Shown one piece after another: positions 26,076 to 34,578 of a stretch of DNA of 64,000 nt. How positions within the stretch are numbered: the stretch's first letter is position 1; the number at the start of each line of letters is the position of its first letter. A model generated the notes under the pieces. It worked only from the letters and a program-made list of their open reading frames with translations. It had not been told where the DNA came from and did no database searches. Both the position numbers and the translations under genes were made by a program. This stretch comes from Flavivirga spongiicola (GTDB lineage: Bacteria > Bacteroidota > Bacteroidia > Flavobacteriales > Flavobacteriaceae): positions 4,229,001-4,293,000 of the forward strand of contig NZ_JAUOEO010000001.1 of the NCBI RefSeq assembly GCF_030540825.1, read 5' to 3'.

Positions 26076-26999
26076 ATGAAATCTCTAACCTCTCTCTCTT
26101 TTTTAATACTGTCTGTTTTTTGTTTTGGGCAAGATAATCCTACTACCATTGAATTAACTGATTTTTCAGATTTCCCGTTTCTAAAAACAAATATAAAAAT
26201 TGAGAATTCCAGAAATATTAGTGGTTTAAATGATAATCTCTTAGAGATAAAAAAAGAATACTGGGATACAACTGTTTATAACCCTTATAGACGTGTGAAA
26301 GTTAATTTTCCTGTCGAAATTAAGTTTGATGATAGTACATACACTCCACCAATAAGTTTTAAAAAAGTGGTAACATCTCGTTATGGATGGCGAAGAGGAA
26401 GAGCTCACAGAGGCATTGATATAGATCTTGTTACAGGCGATAGTGTTGTAGCCATGTTTGATGGTATTGTTCGTTTTGCTAATTATAATACCGGGCATGG
26501 AAGAACAGTTATTGTAAGACATTATAATGGGCTGGAAACTGTTTATGCACATTTATCAAAGTATGCGGTTAAAGCTAATGATATTGTAAAACAAGGTCAA
26601 CTTCTTGGTTATGGTGGCGCTTCCGGTAACGCCAGAGGAAGTCATCTGCACTTAACTATTAACTATAAAGGTGTATCCATAAACCCTGAATATTTGTTTG
26701 ATTTTAGCGAACAGAATAGAGTGCGATCTAAAAGTATTTGGGTGACAAATAACTGGGTACGGCCTGGGCTTCACAACTCTAAAAGACAAACAAAATTAAC
26801 GGTTTTACATACCAAAGAAGAAGCCATTGCAAGTTTAGAAAAACGCAAAAAAGTTTATATTGTTAAGCGTGGTGATACGCTATCTGGAATTTCATCAAGA
26901 AACAATGTCTCCATTACTTCTATATGCAGGTCTAACTATATTAAAAGAACAACGCCAATAAAAATTGGTCAAAAATTGATTCTTGAATACACTTTTTAA
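26076..26999 (+). CDS. M23-family metallopeptidase with C-terminal LysM domain
   Basis: A 307-residue protein with a signal peptide (MKSLTSLSFLILSVFCFGQ). The M23 (lysostaphin/DD-endopeptidase) domain at residues 97-205 has all expected zinc and catalytic residues: H111 and D115 in HRGIDID, H159 in YAHL, and H190-x-H192 in GSHLHL. Residues 262-306 form a LysM peptidoglycan-binding domain (VKRGDTLSGISSRNNVSI). It is probably a periplasmic peptidoglycan hydrolase that cuts peptide crosslinks and acts in cell-wall growth or division. Monocistronic, convergent with the ConA-like gene. Confidence 0.93.
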   Translation: MKSLTSLSFLILSVFCFGQDNPTTIELTDFSDFPFLKTNIKIENSRNISGLNDNLLEIKKEYWDTTVYNPYRRVKVNFPVEIKFDDSTYTPPISFKKVVTSRYGWRRGRAHRGIDIDLVTGDSVVAMFDGIVRFANYNTGHGRTVIVRHYNGLETVYAHLSKYAVKANDIVKQGQLLGYGGASGNARGSHLHLTINYKGVSINPEYLFDFSEQNRVRSKSIWVTNNWVRPGLHNSKRQTKLTVLHTKEEAIASLEKRKKVYIVKRGDTLSGISSRNNVSITSICRSNYIKRTTPIKIGQKLILEYTF

Positions 27000-27027
27000 A
27001 AACGTTAAACCACTTCTGTATTACTAA

Positions 27028-28134
27028 CTATTTTATAATTTTTATACCACTCTCATTTTCAAATTTCCCAGTAATAAGCCAGCCTCCAAAATTTTCGGAA
27101 ACGGCCATCAATAAAGTATTATTTCCTTTTTTTAAATTAAGATAAATACCGTCAAACAAACCAATGGTGCCTAAATAACGGTAATCTCGAGAACGCCAGC
27201 CATTAGTTCCTCTATAAATTGCGGTTCCGTTTAAAATAGCCACAACACGATCGCTATATCCAAAATTGAAAAGTTTGATCTGATCTTTATCGGAATGAAT
27301 CTTAATTTTTGTAAAAACAGTTTCTCCAGGTTCTCCATTACGCAATAATTGTACTCTGGAAATATTTGCCGCGGTCCCCTCTTCTACTTTAATTTTCCCA
27401 TTCCATTTTCTGTTTTCAATGACCGCATTTATTTTATTAGGATTGTCTAATAATTTTTCCTCAAACATATCAGACACATCCCATTCTTCAATAAGGCCAG
27501 CAATGGGGGTTCTTTTTATTGGATTAAAGTTCACTAGCTCATAATTTTTTTTATCAACTTTTATATCTGCAATATACATGGCTATACTACCACCTCTAAT
27601 CATTAAACCACCTTCTTGCGGTTCATTAAATAACGTCCATGATAAGTTTGGTTTTTCAGAATAATCTAAAAAAACTTGGGCTTTGTCATTATTTACAACA
27701 ACTTTTACATGCGTCCAATCATCATATTTATAGTCATAAGTAAAAGAATACTTAGGTCCAAAATAAAGTTGCCAAGGTGTTATGCCTTTAATGGCCGGAG
27801 CTGCCTGATTTCCATCTTCTTTACCAGATAAGTGAGTACGTATAAACCATTGTTCCCCGTCTTGAAATCGATTAACACCTCTAAAAAACACACCGGGGTA
27901 CATGCGTCCTTCTTTTAGAAAGATATCAAACTCAATAGTACCATTCAAAAACTTTACGTCTTTTAAAAAAAGCCCTCCGTTTTGAATATAAATGGCCTCT
28001 TTCCCTTTGTAATTTTCAATAACATACGATTTTGCTTGAATATTCCAATGTGTAGTATCTATAGGAATGCTATTTTGTGACTGTATTAAATTAGGCAGCA
28101 TTATTGTCAGAGTTATAAGAAGTATTCGTTTCAT
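27028..28134 (-). CDS. Secreted ConA-like (DUF1080/LamG-type) protein, 368 aa
   Basis: A 368-residue protein with a signal peptide (ITLTIMLPNLIQSQN). Residues 25-190 are a concanavalin-like beta-sandwich: IQNGGLFLKDVKFLNGTIEFDI, GVFFRGVNRFQDGEQWFIRTH, WTHVKVVVNNDKAQVFLDYSEKP, and MYIADIKVDKK, the pattern of DUF1080/GH16-like or laminin-G-type domains. The C-terminal half (WDVSDMFEEK, then KIKIHSDKDQIKLFNFGYSDRV and FDGIYLNLKKGNNTLLMAVSENFGG) looks like a second beta domain. It could bind or cut a polysaccharide, but catalytic residues were not identified. Divergent from the regulator-like gene at 28661. Confidence 0.75.
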   Translation of the reverse strand: MKRILLITLTIMLPNLIQSQNSIPIDTTHWNIQAKSYVIENYKGKEAIYIQNGGLFLKDVKFLNGTIEFDIFLKEGRMYPGVFFRGVNRFQDGEQWFIRTHLSGKEDGNQAAPAIKGITPWQLYFGPKYSFTYDYKYDDWTHVKVVVNNDKAQVFLDYSEKPNLSWTLFNEPQEGGLMIRGGSIAMYIADIKVDKKNYELVNFNPIKRTPIAGLIEEWDVSDMFEEKLLDNPNKINAVIENRKWNGKIKVEEGTAANISRVQLLRNGEPGETVFTKIKIHSDKDQIKLFNFGYSDRVVAILNGTAIYRGTNGWRSRDYRYLGTIGLFDGIYLNLKKGNNTLLMAVSENFGGWLITGKFENESGIKIIK

Positions 28135-28245
28135 TTTATTGTTTTTTAATAAGCTATAAAGTTTATCATATAGGTTGAAATATTTTAATCAAACCTGTTC
28201 AATTGTGTTCAAATGTGTTAAGGTTTGTTAAAGCAAAATGTATGT

Positions 28246-28424
28246 AGAACTCATCTTGACTTTTTGTTTTTAACCGAAAATGAGATGAAATTTGTTCAGA
28301 TGAGACCATTTTTGAAAGGCATAGTATCTCTAAGCATAAAAAAGTAACAAAATATGGGAGAATTTTAACCGTTCTTGAGCCCGCAGGCAGGTTTTAGGAA
28401 ATAGAAAAAGTCAAGATGAGTTCT
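28246..28424. repeat. MITE-like element, 179 bp, with 20-bp terminal inverted repeats
   Basis: The left end at 28246-28265 (AGAACTCATCTTGACTTTTT) and the right end at 28405-28424 are perfect reverse complements over 20 bases. The interior has no open frame of use and includes GGCAGG-type repeat words (GCCCGCAGGCAGGTTTTAGG). No clear target-site duplication was found. Confidence 0.75.
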
Positions 28425-28485
28425 AAAATAGATTTTATATATTGTTCTATACAGAAAATAAAGAATTTTGATTCCCGTTTTTACT

Positions 28486-28568
28486 GAAACAAGTTCAGCA
28501 CAGGCGCGAGAATGATAATTTTAAAGGAAACCCCAGGCAGAACCTCGGAGAATTCTTTTCGATTAAAA
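28486..28568. repeat. Dispersed hairpin repeat, copy C
   Basis: Shares GGAAACCCC, then AGGCAGAACCTCGGAGAA and TTCTTTTCGATTAA with copy B at 57785-57963. The stem is imperfect because one base of the CCGAGG arm is missing (CCCCAGG). Located directly upstream of the regulator-like gene. Confidence 0.7.
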
Positions 28569-28660
28569 ATCATTATAAAATAAACAACTAAAAACAAGTT
28601 GGTTCAAAACGAATCAATATTGTCCACATCATATTTTTTGAAGACTTTTGCTTGTATACT

Positions 28661-29905
28661 ATGCGTAAATATCCTGAATATAAATTAGTACAAAAATGTT
28701 TACTTCTAATAGAAGACAACCTAGATTGGGGAACTTCTAATGAATGGCATAACGATGTGTTTAATGAACTAAGTGAAAACATTCATATAAAAACAAATGT
28801 ATTATTAAGTACTACCACATTAAAACGTGTTTGGGGGAAGGTAAACTATGCTAGCGCACCGAGTATAAGTACTTTAAATGCATTGTCGCAATATGCAGGT
28901 TATGAAAATTGGCGTGATTTTAAAAATAAAGCAGGAATGAAGCCCCCTTCGTGGTTTGAAAGAAAAATAGCGTCCAATATGGGTATAATTGTTATTTCAT
29001 CTGCTATTATGACTTTGGTTTTTATTTCGCTATTCTCATTAATTGGAATCAATGATACTTCTAGGGTTATTGATATATCAAAAATAGAATTTAGCTGCCA
29101 CCCTGTTACTGAAAATATTCCTAATTCTGTCGTTTTTGATTTTGATATAAATTCTATTAAATCGGATAGTATATATATTCAACAATTTTGGGACGAAACT
29201 AAAACCATTAAAATAAAACCTAATCAAAAACAAGCAACGGGTATTTATTATTATCCTGGTTATTTTAGAGCAAAACTACTTGTTGATAATAATATTATTA
29301 AAGAAAATGATTTATTTATCAAGTCAAATGGTTGGTTAGGAACTATAGATTATGTTCCCATCCCAAAGTATTTAAAACGTCTTAAAAGACTTTCATTCCC
29401 ACAAAATACAATAGAAGAAATACAAAGGAGTAATGTTCCCTTAACGTCTACTTTTCATCTTGTTAACGACTTTAAAGAAGTATCTGGTGACCATTTTATA
29501 TTAAACACAACTATTAAAAACACTTATAATGATAAATGGGCGGTTTGCCAAAAAGCAACTATAATAATTGTTGGAACAAAAAGCGCTCATTTAATTCCAT
29601 TTACAATTTCTGGTTGTGCCTCGGACATGAGTGTGATGATAAGTGATGTTTATTTAAACGGAAAAGAAAATGATTTATCAGACCTTTGTATCGATTTATC
29701 AACATATAAAAACCTGAAAATAGAAGTCATTGATAAACAATTAACTGTTTTTATAGAAGATAAAATACGTTTCTCTAAAGCCTACAATGAATCTATTGGA
29801 AATATTGTTGGTTTGCGTTATCGTTTTCTTGGTGCTGGAGACGTAAAAGAAATTAAATTATCAAATATCTCTGGAAACACCATTATTGTTGATGAAAAAT
29901 TTTAA
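28661..29905 (+). CDS. Membrane-anchored regulator-like protein with extracytoplasmic beta domain
   Basis: About 414 residues from the ATG at 28661; a TTG at 28652 is an alternative. Residues 1-100 are soluble and helical (YPEYKLVQKCLLLIEDNLDW, LSTTTLKRVWGKVNYASAPSI, STLNALSQYAGYENWRDFKNK), resembling a helix-turn-helix DNA-binding part. A single membrane segment follows (MGIIVISSAIMTLVFISLFS). The C-terminal 290 residues are beta-rich and extracytoplasmic (KEVSGDHFILNTTIKNTYNDKW, NLKIEVIDKQLTVFIEDK), like the LamG/ConA fold in the neighbouring divergent gene. The architecture suggests a one-component membrane-tethered regulator that senses an outer ligand. Not matched to a named family. Confidence 0.7.
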   Translation: MRKYPEYKLVQKCLLLIEDNLDWGTSNEWHNDVFNELSENIHIKTNVLLSTTTLKRVWGKVNYASAPSISTLNALSQYAGYENWRDFKNKAGMKPPSWFERKIASNMGIIVISSAIMTLVFISLFSLIGINDTSRVIDISKIEFSCHPVTENIPNSVVFDFDINSIKSDSIYIQQFWDETKTIKIKPNQKQATGIYYYPGYFRAKLLVDNNIIKENDLFIKSNGWLGTIDYVPIPKYLKRLKRLSFPQNTIEEIQRSNVPLTSTFHLVNDFKEVSGDHFILNTTIKNTYNDKWAVCQKATIIIVGTKSAHLIPFTISGCASDMSVMISDVYLNGKENDLSDLCIDLSTYKNLKIEVIDKQLTVFIEDKIRFSKAYNESIGNIVGLRYRFLGAGDVKEIKLSNISGNTIIVDEKF

Positions 29906-29913
29906 AGTTTAAA

Positions 29914-31038
29914 TCACGACTTAAGTATTCTATCTATCTCTATAAACCAATCATCAATTGTTGTTTTATTAGTGTTTAAAGCAACACTCCCATTACCATA
30001 AGGCTCATATATGTTTTGGTTTGTTACCGAAAAGAAACCAACCGTAGGCGTTAAGGATGCACTTGCTAAATGCATAACGCCATTATCTGCGGCAATAAAC
30101 ACAGTCGTGTTTTTAATAATGGCTCCCATTTCTCGAATATCTTTGCTATAAAAACTTGGTGCTTTAAATGATATTTTTGAAATGTTTTCAATAGGAAGCA
30201 TTTCTATAATATTATAATTAGAATATTCCTTTTTTAAACGTGTATAGAAAGTTTCCCACCAATCTTCAGAATAACATTTTGATCCAGTTGCATTGGTGTA
30301 GATACAAATGGTATTTTTATCATTATCTGCAATAGTGTCTAATATTTTTTTACCGTTTGCTATTTCAACTTCACTCAACTTTATATTTAAAACTGGGATT
30401 TCATTATTATTTTTAGAAAATCCTAACTTTTCTAAAAAATGTCTTAAAATATAAATGGGATATTTTGAAATATGCTCGTAATCCTTATAAGTATTCTGAA
30501 TTTCTTCATCAACATCACCAAAAATTTTATATGTGGCTTTAGAAAATTGAGTTGATAACCTCCCGGATGATGAATTTTTATCACCATTAATGACCAAATC
30601 ATAGTGCTTCTTTTTCAGTTTTAACCAACACCACCCATAATCTAACAAATGGCTAAATGGCTTTTTAGGCAATTGAATAATTTTATCGATTTGCTCATAA
30701 TTTTCAAAAACTGGATAAGCAACACCTCCTTTAACGAATAAATCAATTTTACAATCAGGAAACGTATTAATAACTTCTTGTACTAATGGGGTTAGTAGTA
30801 ATTGATTTCCCAATCTGTGATTGGGTCTGGAAATGAGTATACTTTTTATTTCAATTTTGCTATTTGGGTTAATTTTAGGAATAGAATATGAGTTTCCTAT
30901 ATTTTTAGTCAGCCCTTTCATCACCTTACTCCTAAAAACATTTACACTTCTAGGTATTTTCATTAAATTAGTTAATATGGTTAATATCAGAAATGCCCAA
31001 AATACAAATAAGCTAATAGCTAGCCTAATAGTTGCCAA
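29914..31038 (-). CDS. Glycosyltransferase family 9 (heptosyltransferase-like)
   Basis: A 374-residue protein. Residues 55-85 (IKSILISRPNHRLGNQLLLTPLV) start the GT9 N-terminal Rossmann domain; FPDCKIDLFVKGG follows. The C-terminal half carries the nucleotide-sugar site features (NTICIYTNATGSKCYSEDWWETFYTRLK, EMGAIIKNTTVFIAADNGVMHLAS, TPTVGFFSV). GT9 enzymes add heptose or other sugars to LPS core or glycans. The first 40 residues hold a hydrophobic segment (LFVFWAFLILTILTNLMKI), so the protein is probably membrane-associated. Convergent with the regulator-like gene and likely monocistronic; no heptose genes lie next to it. Confidence 0.85.
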   Translation of the reverse strand: MATIRLAISLFVFWAFLILTILTNLMKIPRSVNVFRSKVMKGLTKNIGNSYSIPKINPNSKIEIKSILISRPNHRLGNQLLLTPLVQEVINTFPDCKIDLFVKGGVAYPVFENYEQIDKIIQLPKKPFSHLLDYGWCWLKLKKKHYDLVINGDKNSSSGRLSTQFSKATYKIFGDVDEEIQNTYKDYEHISKYPIYILRHFLEKLGFSKNNNEIPVLNIKLSEVEIANGKKILDTIADNDKNTICIYTNATGSKCYSEDWWETFYTRLKKEYSNYNIIEMLPIENISKISFKAPSFYSKDIREMGAIIKNTTVFIAADNGVMHLASASLTPTVGFFSVTNQNIYEPYGNGSVALNTNKTTIDDWFIEIDRILKS

Positions 31039-31071
31039 AATAATATTATAACCACATTATTTTCTATAAAA

Positions 31072-31117
31072 AAAGAGGTTGAATTCCTGGTTTCTTAACT
31101 TGGAATTCAGCCTCTTT
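31072..31117 (-). terminator. Strong terminator of the TetR-RidA-OYE operon
   Basis: Arms AAAGAGGTTGAATTCC and GGAATTCAGCCTCTTT pair over 16 bases with one mismatch (T against C position); the minus-strand copy ends in TTTTTTT. It lies 22 bases after the stop codon at 31140. Confidence 0.85.
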
Positions 31118-31139
31118 TATATAATACTAAAAACGCTTT

Positions 31140-32213
31140 CTAATAAGTGGTATAGCCTTCTGCTTCTGATGAATAAAACAAATCCATATTTGGAGGTACT
31201 AACTCTTTATTTAGCTTAATTTGATCAACAAAATTGGGGTTAGAAATGTATGGTCTCCCTACATAAACTAAATCGTATCCTTTGCTTAAAACGGATGCTG
31301 CTTTTTCCGAATTATTAATATCGCCACCAGTAATTACTGTACCTTTAAATCTCTCCTTAATTATTTTTTGAATATCTGAAGTGAAATCTGGAGCAGAAAA
31401 GGCAACACGCTGGTCTACAACATGTATATAGGCTATCTTCAATTGGGACAGTTCTTCTGCCAAATAAGTAAAAATACTTTCTACTTCGTTGTGATGGGCC
31501 TCCATATCATTAAATGCACCATAAGGAGAAAAACGAATCCCTACTTTTTCTGGTCCTATTTTTTCAACAACCTGTTTTGTTGTTTCTATTACAAAACGGC
31601 TCCTATTAACGAAGTTTCCTCCATAAAAATCGGTTCTTTGGTTGGATTTTGGGTTTAAAAACTGATTTAATAAATAACCATTTGCTGCATGAATTTCTAT
31701 ACCATCAACTCCAGCCTCATTTACCAATCTAAAAGCGGCATTGGCAAATTCATTTTTAGCAATCTCTATGTCTTCAAGTGTCATTTCTTTTGGAGTATCA
31801 TGAGCCACCATGCCTGTTTCAGTAAAAATTTCTCCATCAGCTTGAACCGCAGACGGCCCTACAGTAAAAGCACCTTCCGGTAAATTAGCTTTTCCGGTAA
31901 TACGGCCACAGTGCATCAATTGCACAAATATTTTACCATCTTTTTGATGTACAGCATCAGCTATTTTCTTCCAGCCAGCAATTTGTTCATCGCTAAAAGC
32001 CCCAGGTATTCTAGGGTATCCTAAACCGTTTGGAGACGGCGAAGTGCCTTCTGTGATTATTAAACCAGCTCCCGCCCTTTGTTCATAATATTCAGCCATG
32101 AGGTCGTTAGGGATGTTATTTATAGCACGACATCTCGTCATTGGCGCCATGACAACTCTATTTTTAAGAGTTGTATTTCCTAATTGATAGGATTCAAATA
32201 CATTCATTTTCAT
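31140..32213 (-). CDS. Old Yellow Enzyme-family alkene/ene reductase
   Basis: A 357-residue FMN-dependent TIM barrel. Family motifs are visible: KNRVVMAPMTRCRA, EYYEQRAGAGLIITEGTSPS, QLMHCGRIT, the substrate-binding EIHAANGYLLNQFLNP (the H-x-x-N pair), RFSPYGAF, and the late ITGGDIN and LVYVGRPYISNP. Proteins of this family (NemA-like) use NADPH to reduce activated alkenes, nitro compounds or quinones. It is the third gene of a TetR-RidA-OYE operon with 13 bases to the RidA gene; two copies of one operator sequence suggest induction by an electrophile. The start follows the usual N-terminal MNVFESYQLG. Confidence 0.93.
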   Translation of the reverse strand: MKMNVFESYQLGNTTLKNRVVMAPMTRCRAINNIPNDLMAEYYEQRAGAGLIITEGTSPSPNGLGYPRIPGAFSDEQIAGWKKIADAVHQKDGKIFVQLMHCGRITGKANLPEGAFTVGPSAVQADGEIFTETGMVAHDTPKEMTLEDIEIAKNEFANAAFRLVNEAGVDGIEIHAANGYLLNQFLNPKSNQRTDFYGGNFVNRSRFVIETTKQVVEKIGPEKVGIRFSPYGAFNDMEAHHNEVESIFTYLAEELSQLKIAYIHVVDQRVAFSAPDFTSDIQKIIKERFKGTVITGGDINNSEKAASVLSKGYDLVYVGRPYISNPNFVDQIKLNKELVPPNMDLFYSSEAEGYTTY

Positions 32214-32226
32214 TTAAATTTTTGTT

Positions 32227-32685
32227 TTATTTATTAAGAGTAAATGTGCAGGTTAAGCCCACACTTAAATTACTGTAAAGTTTATCTACACCAAATATGG
32301 CTCTGGAATGTGTCCCTTTATCATCTAACATATTTATAAATAAATCTGAAGCCCCATTAACTACTTTTGGTGCATCGTTCCAGTCATCGTGAGATTGATA
32401 ATAGACGTCTAGGTGATTTAAACCTTCAATGTTATTAAAACCAACTTTTTTATCTATTTGAGCAATTACATTTAGTGCACACATTTGCATGGCCTTATAA
32501 CCATCTTCTGTTGTTAGTTTTGCTCCTAGCCTTCCCTGATAATGTAATGTTCCATTTATAATAGGAAACTGAATGGCCACATATGCAATGTTTCCTCTAA
32601 TATTCACTGACTCGTATGCCCCTCCTGGAGTTGATACATTTGGAAGCTCTAGATTTAAAGCTTTTAATTTTTCTTTAATATTCAT
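32227..32685 (-). CDS. RidA-family (YjgF/Rid) protein
   Basis: A 152-residue protein: the Rid fold appears in residues 20-150 (GGAYESVNIRGNIAYVAIQFPI, YQGRLGAKLTTEDGYKAMQMCALNVIAQI, LNHLDVYYQSHDDWNDAPKVVNGASDLF, and HSRAIFGVDKLYSNLSVG). The conserved Arg of the active site is present in SRAIFGV. Rid proteins hydrolyse enamine/imine intermediates. This one is longer at the N-terminus than YjgF (a Rid6/Rid7-like subfamily is possible). Sandwiched between the TetR and OYE genes, so it probably handles a reactive product related to the OYE substrate. Confidence 0.88.
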   Translation of the reverse strand: MNIKEKLKALNLELPNVSTPGGAYESVNIRGNIAYVAIQFPIINGTLHYQGRLGAKLTTEDGYKAMQMCALNVIAQIDKKVGFNNIEGLNHLDVYYQSHDDWNDAPKVVNGASDLFINMLDDKGTHSRAIFGVDKLYSNLSVGLTCTFTLNK

Positions 32686-32703
32686 TATTATATTTTTTAA
32701 TAT

Positions 32704-32718
32704 TAGACCAGTCGACTA
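32704..32718. promoter_or_regulatory. TetR-type operator 1 (between the TetR gene and the RidA-OYE genes)
   Basis: TAGACCAGTCGACTA, which matches operator 2 in 14 of 15 bases. It is upstream of the RidA gene and after the regulator stop, so it could control an internal promoter for RidA and OYE. Similar TAGACC...GTCTA palindromes are known targets of NemR- and YxaF/LmrA-type TetR proteins. Confidence 0.75.
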
Positions 32719-32737
32719 TTAATAAATCAAAAAAAAA

Positions 32738-33313
32738 TCATAATATATATTCGTCCAGAAATTCAATATACACATCTATAGATTTACTAGATCTGGAAGA
32801 TTTCATTCTTAAAAGAGATCCTTCCCAACCAGAAATTATAAAACTTGCCATGTCCTTAGATGTTTTTTCTTTTTTAATGACACCCAACTCTTGCCCTTCA
32901 CCAATACATGTTTCGAAACTAGCATCCCAAAGCTCTAAACCCGATGCAATTGAAGTACGCAAGCTTTCTGATTGATCTGATAGTTCTAAGCTACAATTAC
33001 CTAACAAGCACCCCTCTTTAAAACCATTCTTTACATACAGGTTTCTCATTTTACTAAAAAAAACAAGGATACGCTCTCTGGGGTTTAAATTATCGTCTTT
33101 TAAATAACTATCTAAAATACTAATCGAATGTTCTGAATGGTATTTTATTAATTGTAAACCAAAGTCTTCTTTACTTTTAAAATAATAGTAAAATGACCCT
33201 TTTGGAATAGCTGCAGTGTCCAGAATTTCCTGAATGCCAACATTATTGTATCCTTTCTTTAATACCAACTCTGCTCCTATAGCTAAAATATTATTTACAG
33301 TATCTTTTTTCAT
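32738..33313 (-). CDS. TetR/AcrR-family repressor
   Basis: A 191-residue protein. The N-terminal HTH is typical: ILAIGAELVLKKGYNNVGIQEILDTAAIPKGSFYYYFKSKEDFG. The ligand part has KEGCLLGNCSLELSDQSESL, a Cys-containing stretch (Cys near residues 103 and 107) like the sensing region of YxaF/NemR-type repressors, which respond to electrophiles or flavonoids. The gene precedes RidA and OYE on the same strand. Operator copies lie in front of its start and in front of the RidA gene, so it probably represses itself and the two enzymes. Confidence 0.9.
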   Translation of the reverse strand: MKKDTVNNILAIGAELVLKKGYNNVGIQEILDTAAIPKGSFYYYFKSKEDFGLQLIKYHSEHSISILDSYLKDDNLNPRERILVFFSKMRNLYVKNGFKEGCLLGNCSLELSDQSESLRTSIASGLELWDASFETCIGEGQELGVIKKEKTSKDMASFIISGWEGSLLRMKSSRSSKSIDVYIEFLDEYIL

Positions 33314-33321
33314 TTTAATAT

Positions 33322-33336
33322 TAGACCAGTCGTCTA
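33322..33336. promoter_or_regulatory. TetR-type operator 2 (upstream of the repressor start)
   Basis: TAGACCAGTCGTCTA has perfect 5-base arms TAGAC/GTCTA around CAGTC. It is 9 bases before the TetR ATG, at 33313, so binding would block expression of the operon. It is nearly identical to operator 1. Confidence 0.8.
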
Positions 33337-33486
33337 CAAAAGTACATCTTTTTTCTATTTCGCAAGATATTTTTCATAAAAATATTTTTTTTTATGCTAA
33401 ATGCAACCCTTTGCTTATTTTGTTGTCTATAATAGTAGCTAAAAGAATAAAACCATTTTTAAGGCAGTTTAGAGCTAGCAAAATAA

Positions 33487-34026
33487 TTGGAGACCAATAT
33501 ATTATACACTCATAAATCACTTGTTGAAAAAAGCAAGTTAGGAGATAGAAATGCACAATACAATTTGTATGAACTTTATGTTGATGCTATGTATAATGTA
33601 AGTATGCGCATGATGCATATAAAAGAAGATGCCGAAGATGTTGTTCAAGATAGTTTTATTGAAGCATTTAATAATTTATCATCTTTTAGATATGAAAGTA
33701 CTTTTGGTTCTTGGTTAAAACGTATCGTAATTAATAAAAGTATCAATCAATTAAAAAAGAAAAAAATACCAATAGTACCTATAGAGAACCAAATGTACCA
33801 TATAAAGGAGGATACAGAAAATATGTCTCCTGAGGTAGATATTAAAAATATAATCAAAGGAATTAGATTGTTACCATCTGGATATCAACAGATTATAAAC
33901 TTATACTTAGTTGAAGGTTATGATCATATAGAGATTTCAGAAATACTGGGAATAACCCCCTCTACTTCTAAATCACAGTATCACAGAGCAAAGAAAAAAT
34001 TAATTGAAATTGTAAAGACATTATAA
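33487..34026 (+). CDS. ECF-type RNA polymerase sigma factor
   Basis: A 179-residue protein from a TTG start (METNILYTHKS if translated as Met), the only reasonable start; no ATG precedes region 2. Sigma2 is at residues 20-80 (AQYNLYELYVDAMYNVSMRMMHIKEDAEDVVQDSFIEAFNNL, FRYESTFGSWLKRIVINKSINQL), and sigma4 at residues 115-170 (LLPSGYQQIINLYLVEGYDHIEISEILGI, STSKSQYHRAKKKL). The gene is followed without gap by an anti-sigma-like membrane protein and then three envelope proteins, as is usual for Bacteroidetes ECF operons that sense envelope state. Confidence 0.92.
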   Translation: METNILYTHKSLVEKSKLGDRNAQYNLYELYVDAMYNVSMRMMHIKEDAEDVVQDSFIEAFNNLSSFRYESTFGSWLKRIVINKSINQLKKKKIPIVPIENQMYHIKEDTENMSPEVDIKNIIKGIRLLPSGYQQIINLYLVEGYDHIEISEILGITPSTSKSQYHRAKKKLIEIVKTL

Positions 34027-34578
34027 ATGGATAATTTCGAAAAATATATAAAAGAAAACAAAGCGCTTTTTGATGTGCACAAAGCAGATAAAAGCAAACT
34101 TTGGGCAAACATTGAATCTGGATTAAATAAGCCAGAACCTAAAACAAAAACTATTAAATTATGGAGCAACCCCATATTTAAAGTTGCGGCAACCGTCATT
34201 ATAGCTTTAGGTTTGTTTTCATTAATTAATATATTAATAGTTGGTCAAGCAAATAAAAATGCTCAAAATAACTTAGCATTACAAGAGCTTAACGATATTG
34301 ATTCTCACTACAAAGGTTTAGTCGCTTATCAAGTAAGGCTTGTTAATAAAAGCACGCAATTATCATCCGAAGAAAAAAAAGAGTTTTTATCCTTTATGGA
34401 TGAATTGGATGTTGAATATGAATTACTAAAAGTAGAGCTACAAAAAAATGTAGACAGTGAGCGGGTTTTAGAAGCTATAGTAATTAATTACAAAAAGAGA
34501 ATTGAATTAATAGAGAACTTATTAGAACAAATTAATAGTTCTAAAAAATTGGACAATGATGATGTATATACTTTATAA
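34027..34578 (+). CDS. Anti-sigma-factor-like single-pass membrane protein
   Basis: A 183-residue protein directly after the sigma factor (no gap). Residues 1-55 are charged and cytoplasmic (FEKYIKENKALFDVHKADKSKLW), then one membrane helix (PIFKVAATVIIALGLFSLINIL) and a 110-residue coiled-coil-rich extracytoplasmic part (LSSEEKKEFLSFMDELDVEYELLKVEL). This is the layout of ECF anti-sigma factors, although the N-terminal zinc-finger motif of classical anti-sigmas is not seen. The start overlaps the next gene by 23 bases. Function as the partner of the sigma factor is inferred from order and topology. Confidence 0.75.
   Translation: MDNFEKYIKENKALFDVHKADKSKLWANIESGLNKPEPKTKTIKLWSNPIFKVAATVIIALGLFSLINILIVGQANKNAQNNLALQELNDIDSHYKGLVAYQVRLVNKSTQLSSEEKKEFLSFMDELDVEYELLKVELQKNVDSERVLEAIVINYKKRIELIENLLEQINSSKKLDNDDVYTL

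Noticed and set aside
33234..33515. A 93-codon plus-strand frame between TetR and the sigma factor
   Set aside because: It lies opposite the TetR start and overlaps the operator and promoter region; no protein-like features.
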